Part shown: positions 1 through 5,405 of the stretch, piece by piece | Numbering within the stretch: the stretch's first letter is position 1 | How the letters are laid out: every line of letters begins with the position of its first letter | Source of the DNA: Lysobacteraceae bacterium | GTDB taxonomy: Bacteria > Pseudomonadota > Gammaproteobacteria > Xanthomonadales > Xanthomonadaceae | Assembly: GCA_003449515.1 (NCBI GenBank) | Contig: DMHI01000246.1 | Span: 1 to 12,841 of the forward strand | Length of the DNA: 12,841 nt | Direction: 5' to 3' | The notes under the pieces: model-generated | Told to the model about the DNA's origin: nothing | The model's database searches: none | What the model saw: the letters and a program-made list of their open reading frames with translations, nothing else | Position numbers and translations under genes: made by a program

Positions 1-105
1 CCCAAGGACAAGTCGCTCTCCGCGCAGTGGGAGCCGACCGTCGCCGTGACTGCCGACGGCGTCGATATCCTCACGCGCCTGCCCGGCGACGACAACGGGC
101 TGTGA
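1..105 (+). CDS. map: Methionine aminopeptidase type I, C-terminal end (partial)
   Basis: Only the last 34 codons and the TGA (103-105) are inside the window. The visible peptide contains LSAQWEPTVAVT, which matches the conserved C-terminal block of type I methionine aminopeptidases (AQ-[YW]-E-x-T). The Glu in that block (11th visible residue) is a metal ligand in the family. The enzyme removes the initiator Met from nascent cytosolic proteins. The map-glnD order is the same as in enterobacteria, which supports the call. The stop codon overlaps the GTG proposed as the glnD start (GTGA). The short visible length limits certainty, but family and synteny agree. Confidence 0.85.
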   Translation, partial: PKDKSLSAQWEPTVAVTADGVDILTRLPGDDNGL

Positions 106-2744
106 ACACGCCGGCCGCTCCCGCTCCGGCGAGTGCGGCCGTAGCGCCAGCGTGGAAGGACGAGGCGCGCGGCGCGCTGGTGCAGGCGCGTGCAGCGATC
201 GTGTCGCGCTTTGACGGCGGCGAAGGCGTGGAGCGTCTGCTGGCGGCGCAGACGGCGGCGGTCGATGCGGCGGTGCTGGCGGCGTGGCGCGCCTGCGTGC
301 CCGCCGATGCCGGCCTCGATCTGTTGGCCACCGGCGGCTACGGCCGCAGCGAGCAGTACCCGTTCTCCGATGTCGACCTGCTGGTGCTCGGCGGCTCGGA
401 CGCGCAGCGCGCGAACGAAGCGGCGCTGGGTGAATTCTTCGCCGCCCTGTGGGACCTCGGCCTGAAGCCGGGCACGGCGGTGCGTTCGCTCGCCGATTGC
501 GTGCAGGCCTGCCGCGAGGACGTCACCACGCTGACTGCGCTGACCGAAGCGCGCCTGCTGTCCGACTCGCCTGCCGTGCTCGATGCAATCGAGGATGCCC
601 TGCGCAGCGAGGGCCTGTGGCCTGCCGCCGACTACTTCGAGGCCAAGCGCGGCGAGTGGATCGGCCGCCACGCCCGCTACCACGACACCGCCAACAACCT
701 CGAGCCGAACTTGAAGGAAGGCCCCGGCGGCCTGCGCGACCTGCATACGCTGACCTGGCTGGCGCGGCGCATCTACCGCGTGCCCGGTCTGGAGGCGCTG
801 GTGCCGCTCGGGCTGCTGGGTGCCGACGAGGAATCCACGCTGAAGCGCGACTGGCGCACCATCGCGCGGCTGCGCTTCGGCCTGCATCTGGTGGCGAACC
901 GCCGCGAGGAGCGGCTGCGCTTCGACCACCAGAAACCGCTGGCCGCCCGTCTGGGCTACAAGGACGAGGCCAGCGACAATCTCGCCGTCGAGCAGATGAT
1001 GCAAACGCTGTTCCGCGCCGCCCAGACCGTGCAGTGCATCAGCGAGCGCCTGCTGCAGCGATTCGAGGAGCAGCTCGCCGGCCGCGTCGAGCGCGTGCCG
1101 GTGGCGCCGGGCTTCGCGCTGGTGAACGGCTACCTGCAGCGCGAGGCGAGTGGCCCGGTGCGCTCGGCGCTCGAGGCCTTCGCGGTGTTCGCCACCTGGG
1201 CCGCCTGCACCGACGCCAGGGGCCTGCACTCCGAGACCGCGCGCGCGATGGCCGAATCGCTGCCGCGACTCTTGCCGTGTGATCAGCAGGACGGCGACAC
1301 CCGCGCGATGTTCCTGTCGCTGCTGCAAGGCCCGCAGCCGGTCGAGACGCTGGCGCGCATGGCGCACCTCGGCGTGCTGGGCCGCTACCTGCCGGCTTTC
1401 GCGAAGGTGTCGGGGCGTATGCAGTACGACCTGTTCCACGTGTACACGGTCGACCAGCACACGCTGGCGGTGCTGCGCATCATGGCCAGCTTCGTGCAGG
1501 GCAGCGACGAGCGCTTTCCGAAGGCGAAGAGCGTGCATGACCGCTTGAAGCAGCCGTGGCTGCTGCTGGTGGCGGGGCTGTTCCACGACATCGCCAAGGG
1601 CCGCGGCGGCGACCATTCGCTGCTCGGCGCGGTGGACGTCCGCGAATTCGGTGCGACGCATCGGTTGAAAGATGCCGACATCGAATTACTGGCCTGGCTG
1701 GTCGAGCAGCACCTGCTGATGTCGACCACGGCGCAGCGCCAGGACATCAGCGATCCCGCCGTGGTGGAGCGCTTCGCCCGTGCGGTGGGCGATCGCACGC
1801 GGCTGGAATTCCTCTATCTGCTGACCTGCGCGGACATCGCCGGCACCAGCCCGAAGCTCTGGAACACGTGGAAAGAGCGCCTCCTCGCCGATCTTTACGA
1901 CGCCACGCGGCTGGCCTTTCGCCGCGGGCTGGAGCATCGCGTCGACGCCGAAGCGCGCGTCGCGGAAGCGCGCGCCGAAGTGCGTGCGCTGCTGGCCGAC
2001 ATCGACGACGAGGCGCTGGTGCGCGTGTTCGACGAGTTCCCGGACGAGAGCTTCCTGCGCTACCGGCCGGAGCAGCTCGCCACGCAGGCTCGCGCGATCC
2101 TGTCGCACGGCGATCCGGCGCAGCCGCTGGTGATCGTGCGACCGCAGGGCGAGGCCTTCGAGGTGTTCGTGTATTCGCCGGATCGCGACGGTCTGTTCGC
2201 CACGCTGACGGCCACGCTCGACCGGCTCGGCTTCTCGGTGGCGGTGGCGCGCATCGTCACCTCGACCTCGGGCATGAGCCTCGACACCTTCCAACTGCTG
2301 CCGATCCACGACACCGGTGAAGCGCCCGACGCCCGCGCCGCGCACGCCAGTCGCGTGTTGCGCGAGATGCTGTCGCGCCCGGCCACCACGCTGCATCCGC
2401 CGCGTCGCGCGATGGCGGTGGCACTGAAGCACTTCCGCGTGTCGCCGCGCGTCGAAGTGCGCGACATGGGCGACGGTGCGCGTACGCAGCTGGTGTTGAT
2501 CGGCACCGACCGGCCGGGATTGCTGGCCGACATCGCCCGGGTGCTGCGCGAGCACGGTTTGCGCGTGCACGACGCGCGCATCGCCACCTTCGGCGAACGC
2601 GCCGAGGACCTGTTCCTGATTTCCGACGAGCGCGATGCCGCGCTTGCCGACACTGACCAGATCGAGCGGCTGACCGCCGCGCTCACCGCCTGCCTTGAAG
2701 GAGACCGACCGCATGCCCCGTCGCAAGACCCCCGTCCTCGCTGA
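102..2744 (+). CDS. glnD: Bifunctional PII uridylyltransferase / uridylyl-removing enzyme GlnD
   Basis: This is the cytosolic glutamine sensor that uridylylates PII (GlnB/GlnK) when glutamine is low and removes UMP when it is high. It thereby sets glutamine synthetase activity and NtrB/NtrC signalling. The 880-aa length from GTG 102 is normal for GlnD. Domains in order: a nucleotidyltransferase domain with GGYGR (78-82) and the metal-binding pair D90/D92; the conserved NLEPNLKEGPGGLRDL block (about 199-214); an HD hydrolase domain with H495-D496 followed by GGDH (502-505); and two C-terminal ACT domains (about 685-755 and 796-865), each with a DRxGL turn, which bind glutamine in the family. 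The start at 102 is chosen because it forms a GTGA overlap with the map stop. A GTG at 27 is also in frame but would add an Arg-rich stretch that reads map in another frame. The 3' end overlaps dapD by 32 bp. Confidence 0.96.
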   Translation: MNTPAAPAPASAAVAPAWKDEARGALVQARAAIVSRFDGGEGVERLLAAQTAAVDAAVLAAWRACVPADAGLDLLATGGYGRSEQYPFSDVDLLVLGGSDAQRANEAALGEFFAALWDLGLKPGTAVRSLADCVQACREDVTTLTALTEARLLSDSPAVLDAIEDALRSEGLWPAADYFEAKRGEWIGRHARYHDTANNLEPNLKEGPGGLRDLHTLTWLARRIYRVPGLEALVPLGLLGADEESTLKRDWRTIARLRFGLHLVANRREERLRFDHQKPLAARLGYKDEASDNLAVEQMMQTLFRAAQTVQCISERLLQRFEEQLAGRVERVPVAPGFALVNGYLQREASGPVRSALEAFAVFATWAACTDARGLHSETARAMAESLPRLLPCDQQDGDTRAMFLSLLQGPQPVETLARMAHLGVLGRYLPAFAKVSGRMQYDLFHVYTVDQHTLAVLRIMASFVQGSDERFPKAKSVHDRLKQPWLLLVAGLFHDIAKGRGGDHSLLGAVDVREFGATHRLKDADIELLAWLVEQHLLMSTTAQRQDISDPAVVERFARAVGDRTRLEFLYLLTCADIAGTSPKLWNTWKERLLADLYDATRLAFRRGLEHRVDAEARVAEARAEVRALLADIDDEALVRVFDEFPDESFLRYRPEQLATQARAILSHGDPAQPLVIVRPQGEAFEVFVYSPDRDGLFATLTATLDRLGFSVAVARIVTSTSGMSLDTFQLLPIHDTGEAPDARAAHASRVLREMLSRPATTLHPPRRAMAVALKHFRVSPRVEVRDMGDGARTQLVLIGTDRPGLLADIARVLREHGLRVHDARIATFGERAEDLFLISDERDAALADTDQIERLTAALTACLEGDRPHAPSQDPRPR
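2698..2703 (+). promoter_or_regulatory. Ribosome binding site of dapD, inside glnD
   Basis: AAGGAG lies 9 nt before ATG 2713, within the last codons of glnD. It decides the dapD start in favour of this ATG over the in-frame TTG at 2695, which overlaps the site itself. Because the site is inside the glnD reading frame, ribosomes ending glnD may re-initiate on dapD. Confidence 0.7.
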
Positions 2745-3564
2745 CCTGCAGCCGATCATCGAATCGGCCTTCGAACGCCGCGCTTCGCTGTCCGAGGCCG
2801 AGATCGAAGGCTCGCTGCGCGAGATGGTCGAGACCGTCGTGGGCGCGCTGGAGTCGGGCAAGGCGCGCGTGGCCGAACCGAACAGCGACGGCACCTGGCG
2901 GGTCAACGAGTGGCTGAAAAAGGCGGTGCTGCTGTACTTCCGCTGCAACGACATGACGCTGGTCGAAGCCGAACCCGCGCCGTTCTGGGACAAGGTGCCG
3001 CTGCGTTTCGAGGACTTCGACGCCGCTGATTTCCGCGAAGTCGGCGCGCGCGTGGTGCCGGGCGCGGTAGTCCGCCGTGGCGCGCACATCGGCCGCGACG
3101 TGGTGCTGATGCCGAGCTTCGTCAACATCGGCGCGCACGTCGGCGCCGGCACGATGGTCGACACCTGGGCGACGGTGGGCAGTTGCGCGCAGGTCGGCGC
3201 GCGCTGTCACCTCTCGGGTGGCGCGGGCATCGGCGGGGTGCTGGAGCCGCTGCAGGCCAGCCCGACGATCATCGAAGACGACTGCTTCATCGGCGCGCGC
3301 TCGGAAGTGGTCGAGGGTGTGGTCGTCGAGCGCGGCAGCGTGATCGGCATGGGCGTGTTCATCGGCCAGAGCACGCGCATCTACAACCGCATGACCGGCG
3401 AGATCAGCTACGGCCGCGTCCCCGCTGGCAGTGTCGTCGTCTCCGGGCAGTTGCCTTCGGCCGACGGCAAGTACTCGCTGTACGCCGCGGTGATCGTCAA
3501 GCAGGTCGACGCCAAGACGCGCAGCAAGACCTCGATCAACGAACTGCTGCGCAGCGGTCACTGA
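2713..3564 (+). CDS. dapD: 2,3,4,5-tetrahydropyridine-2,6-dicarboxylate N-succinyltransferase
   Basis: It transfers succinyl from succinyl-CoA to tetrahydrodipicolinate, the first step of the succinylase branch to meso-diaminopimelate and lysine (cytosol, trimeric in the family). The 283-aa protein has an N-terminal helical region (about 1-105), followed by a left-handed beta-helix of hexapeptide repeats (about 110-230). Visible repeats include GAHIGRDVVL, NIGAHVGAG and CFIGARSEVV. D150 in MVDTW and E198 in ARSEVVEG are 48 residues apart, the same spacing as the catalytic Asp/Glu pair known in mycobacterial DapD (D141/E189). The C-terminal block SLYAAVIVKQVDAKTRSKTS is typical. The ATG at 2713 is preceded by AAGGAG and sits inside the end of glnD, as in the conserved glnD-dapD order. 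The next gene starts 31 bp downstream. Confidence 0.96.
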   Translation: MPRRKTPVLADLQPIIESAFERRASLSEAEIEGSLREMVETVVGALESGKARVAEPNSDGTWRVNEWLKKAVLLYFRCNDMTLVEAEPAPFWDKVPLRFEDFDAADFREVGARVVPGAVVRRGAHIGRDVVLMPSFVNIGAHVGAGTMVDTWATVGSCAQVGARCHLSGGAGIGGVLEPLQASPTIIEDDCFIGARSEVVEGVVVERGSVIGMGVFIGQSTRIYNRMTGEISYGRVPAGSVVVSGQLPSADGKYSLYAAVIVKQVDAKTRSKTSINELLRSGH

Positions 3565-3595
3565 GTCCCCACACCCCACCGCCGATCCTCTCGCC

Positions 3596-3967
3596 ATGAG
3601 CACACCCACGACGACCCTCTACGGCCTTGCCGCCTGCGACACCTGCAGGAAGGCGCGCCTCTGGCTCGACCGTTCTGGCATCGCGCACGCTTTCGTCGAC
3701 TACCGCGAGCAGCGGCAGTCGCCGGAGACGCTGAAAGGCTGGGCCGCGCAACTCGGTGGCTGGGATCGGCTGATCAACAAGGCCGGCACCACGTGGCGGC
3801 AACTGCCCGATGCGCGAAAGGCCCCGGGCAGCGATCCCGAGTGGTTGCTGCTGCTCAAGGAGCACCCGGCCCTGATCAAGCGCCCGGTGCTGGTGACCGC
3901 CGATGGCGTGGTCTCGGTGGGCTTCACCGACAACGCTTACAAGGCGCGCTTCGGGGTGAAGAAGTGA
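3596..3967 (+). CDS. ArsC/Spx-family thioredoxin-fold protein (YffB-like)
   Basis: This 123-aa cytosolic protein belongs to the ArsC/Spx/YffB family. It starts with a beta-strand and a CDTCRKA motif (C14 and C17, a CxxC pair), followed by WLDRSGI and VDYRE, the GTTWRQLP segment (about 65-72) and IKRPVLVT (about 98-105). The KRP block corresponds to the RP(I/V/L) motif conserved in ArsC-type reductases. E. coli yffB lies directly upstream of dapE, as here, so this is probably its orthologue. The biochemical role of YffB-type proteins is poorly defined: glutathione-dependent thiol reductase activity has been proposed, and arsenate reduction should not be assumed. From memory, YffB has one Cys in this motif, so the CxxC seen here is more Spx-like. 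I see no good Shine-Dalgarno before ATG 3596. The TGA overlaps the dapE start. Confidence 0.88.
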   Translation: MSTPTTTLYGLAACDTCRKARLWLDRSGIAHAFVDYREQRQSPETLKGWAAQLGGWDRLINKAGTTWRQLPDARKAPGSDPEWLLLLKEHPALIKRPVLVTADGVVSVGFTDNAYKARFGVKK

Positions 3968-5121
3968 GTGCCGTCGATTCGCCCGTGGTGGCACTGGCCA
4001 AGGACCTGATCGCGCGGCCGTCGGTCACGCCGGAGGATGCCGGCTGCCAACCGCTGATCGCATCGCGGCTGGCGTCGATCGGCTTTCGCTGCGAGTCGCT
4101 CGACTTCGGCGAGGTGAAGAATCTCTGGGCCACGCGCGGGCAGGGCAGCCCGGTGGTCGTGCTGCTCGGTCACACCGACGTGGTACCGCCCGGGCCGCTC
4201 GACGCATGGACCTCCGCGCCCTTCGTGCCGACCGTGCGCGCGGGCGTCTTGCATGGCCGTGGTGCCGCCGACATGAAGGCCGGCGTCGCCGCCTTTGTCG
4301 TGGCGATGGAGCAGTTGATCGCGGCGCATCCCGACCATCCCGGCACGCTGGCGGTGCTGCTGACCTCGGACGAGGAAGGTCCGTCGATCGACGGCGTGCG
4401 CAAGGTCGCCGAGCACTTCCGTGTCACCGGACAGCGCATCGACTACTGCATCACCGGCGAGCCCTCGTCGTCGGAGCGGCTGGGCGATGTGCTGCGCATC
4501 GGCCGGCGCGGCTCGCTGTCGGTCGTTGTCGATGTGCGCGGTGTGCAGGGCCACGTCGCCTATCCCGAGAAGGCGCTGAACCCGATCCACGCCTTGGCAC
4601 CGGCCCTCGCCGCGCTGTGTGCGCGGCGGTGGGACGAGGGCTGTGCGGGCTTCCCGCCCACCAGTTTCCAGGTGTCGAACATCACGTCGGGTACCGGCGC
4701 CGACAACGTGATCCCCGGTGCGCTGCGGTTCGTCGCCAATTTCCGCTTCAACCCGAACTGGACCAGCGATGCGCTGATCGCGGAGTTCGAGGCGATCCTC
4801 GCCAAGCACGGCGTCGATGCGAGCTGCCGCTGGCGGTGCTCGGGTGAACCCTTCCACTGCGGCGAGGGCGTGCTGCGGCGTGCCGCGCGCGCGGCGATCG
4901 CGGCCCGCTGCGGGATCACGCCGGACGAGAACACCAAGGGCGGCACCTCGGACGCGCGCTTCATCGCCCCACTGGGCGCGGAATGCATCGAACTCGGTCC
5001 CGGCAATGCCAGCATCCACAAGATCGACGAGGGCGTTCGGCTCGATGAGCTGGAGGCGCTGCCAGCACTGTTCGTCGAGGTGATCGAGCGCGTGTGGGCC
5101 GGGCACGCGGCGAGGAGCTGA
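3964..5121 (+). CDS. dapE: Succinyl-diaminopimelate desuccinylase
   Basis: This di-zinc M20-family hydrolase cleaves N-succinyl-LL-diaminopimelate to LL-DAP plus succinate, in the same pathway as dapD. The 385-aa protein carries every expected active-site residue: H70 in GHTDVVPPG, D103 in GRGAADMKAG, E137-E138 in TSDEEGPS, E166 in TGEPSS and H352 in GPGNASIHKIDE. Each is shifted by exactly +3 from the H. influenzae DapE numbering (H67, D100, E134/E135, E163, H349). The dimerisation lid domain is about 180-295, and GGTSDARF comes near residue 325. GTG 3964 is chosen as the start because it makes a GTGA overlap with the arsC-like stop and gives the correct spacing to H70. The gene is probably co-transcribed and translationally coupled with its upstream neighbour. 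Confidence 0.96.
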   Translation: MSAVDSPVVALAKDLIARPSVTPEDAGCQPLIASRLASIGFRCESLDFGEVKNLWATRGQGSPVVVLLGHTDVVPPGPLDAWTSAPFVPTVRAGVLHGRGAADMKAGVAAFVVAMEQLIAAHPDHPGTLAVLLTSDEEGPSIDGVRKVAEHFRVTGQRIDYCITGEPSSSERLGDVLRIGRRGSLSVVVDVRGVQGHVAYPEKALNPIHALAPALAALCARRWDEGCAGFPPTSFQVSNITSGTGADNVIPGALRFVANFRFNPNWTSDALIAEFEAILAKHGVDASCRWRCSGEPFHCGEGVLRRAARAAIAARCGITPDENTKGGTSDARFIAPLGAECIELGPGNASIHKIDEGVRLDELEALPALFVEVIERVWAGHAARS

Positions 5122-5125
5122 GGCC

Positions 5126-5162
5126 TGCCATCACGCTGTGATGGCATCGTTGCATCGGCAAC
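5126..5162. promoter_or_regulatory. Two tandem dyads between dapE and the asnB leader promoter
   Basis: The first dyad is a perfect 9-bp inverted repeat, TGCCATCAC (5126-5134) and GTGATGGCA (5138-5146), separated by GCT. Two bases later a second perfect dyad follows, GTTGC (5149-5153) and GCAAC (5158-5162), with a 4-nt spacer. There is no T tract after either, so a classical intrinsic terminator for dapE is not supported. A 3'-end stabilising structure remains possible. The second dyad ends 7 nt before the candidate -35 of the asnB leader promoter. An operator for a DNA-binding regulator is therefore an equally good reading. No known operator consensus was recognised. Confidence 0.5.
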
Positions 5163-5169
5163 CGACCGC

Positions 5170-5199
5170 TTGCGCGCATTCCCGGCCCTGGGTTAGCGT
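5170..5199 (+). promoter_or_regulatory. Candidate sigma-70 promoter for the asnB leader transcript
   Basis: TTGCGC (5170-5175) and TAGCGT (5194-5199) are separated by 18 bp. Each hexamer matches three of six consensus positions: TTG in the -35, and T, A and the final T in the -10. That is weak but usual for a GC-rich genome. Starting about 7 nt after the -10 puts transcript position +1 at about 5206, the A of the leader-peptide ATG. No Shine-Dalgarno precedes that ATG, which fits a leaderless mRNA. The position of the start is inference. Confidence 0.45.
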
Positions 5200-5205
5200 C
5201 GGCCC

Positions 5206-5274
5206 ATGCTGACCAACACGCTCAACCGCCTGAACGCCAACAACCGCAACGCCGAAAGGCGGCCGCGGCGCTAG
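5206..5274 (+). CDS. Asparagine-rich leader peptide of asnB (attenuator peptide)
   Basis: This is a 22-codon ORF starting at ATG 5206 and ending at TAG 5272-5274. Six of its 22 residues are Asn (positions 4, 7, 10, 12, 13, 15), all encoded by AAC. Four of them fall in the six-codon run NANNRN (10-15). Asn is rare in the neighbouring proteins, only a few per cent. The ORF is followed by a strong intrinsic terminator at 5306-5344 and then by asparagine synthetase, so the codons match the product of the regulated pathway, as in His, Trp, Leu and Thr leader peptides. The expected role is cis-acting. When charged tRNA-Asn is scarce, the ribosome stalls on the AAC codons and the downstream terminator fails to form. 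No Shine-Dalgarno is visible; the ORF probably starts at the very 5' end of the RNA. Family precedent is strong, but expression is not shown here. Confidence 0.8.
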   Translation: MLTNTLNRLNANNRNAERRPRR

Positions 5275-5317
5275 GCGCGTTCAGCACACCGAACCCCGAA
5301 CCGACGAAGGCCCGCCT
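5250..5317 (+). promoter_or_regulatory. Proposed alternative RNA structures of the asnB attenuator
   Basis: Two mutually exclusive pairings involve the end of the leader ORF. First, CGCC (5250-5253) and GGCG (5258-5261) close a GAAA tetraloop, giving a small stable GNRA hairpin. Second, AGGCGGCC (5257-5264) can pair with GGCCCGCCT (5309-5317), eight base pairs with one bulged C (5311). That pairing sequesters the ascending arm of the terminator and so would act as an antiterminator. A ribosome stalled early in the Asn run would block the small hairpin and free 5257-5264. One reaching the stop codon at 5272-5274 would cover that stretch and let the terminator form. The pairings were found by eye; no folding energies were computed. 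Confidence 0.45.
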
Positions 5318-5344
5318 GGCAACAGCGCGGGCCTTCCGCTTTTT
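5306..5344 (+). terminator. Intrinsic terminator (attenuator) upstream of asnB
   Basis: GAAGGCCCGC (5306-5315) and GCGGGCCTTC (5327-5336) form a perfect 10-bp stem. Inside it CTG (5316-5318) and CAG (5323-5325) pair around a GCAA (GNRA-type) tetraloop with one bulged C (5326), for 13 bp in total. CGC and then TTTTT (5340-5344) follow. It lies 31 nt after the leader-peptide stop and about 60 bp before the asnB ATG, so it would end transcription before asnB rather than after dapE. That is the expected place of an attenuator. Confidence 0.85.
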
Positions 5345-5405
5345 GGCGCCACTCCCACCCGTTGTCCTCTGCCCGATTCACCCCTCTCTTCCCAAGGACT
5401 CTCCC

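Noticed and set aside
27..101. An N-terminal extension of glnD from the GTG at 27
   Set aside because: It overlaps map out of frame for 79 bp and gives an Arg-rich stretch unlike GlnD. GTG 102 forms a GTGA overlap with the map stop and gives the usual length.
5126..5147. The 9-bp dyad after dapE as a standard Rho-independent terminator
   Set aside because: The sequence after the stem is ATCGTTGC, with no run of T. It is therefore reported as a dyad of unknown role, while the hairpin with T5 at 5306-5344 is the real intrinsic terminator.
5122..5405. A riboswitch or T-box in the asnB leader
   Set aside because: No T-box bulge sequence (UGGNACCGCG-like) or conserved aptamer core is seen. The short Asn-codon ORF explains the leader better.
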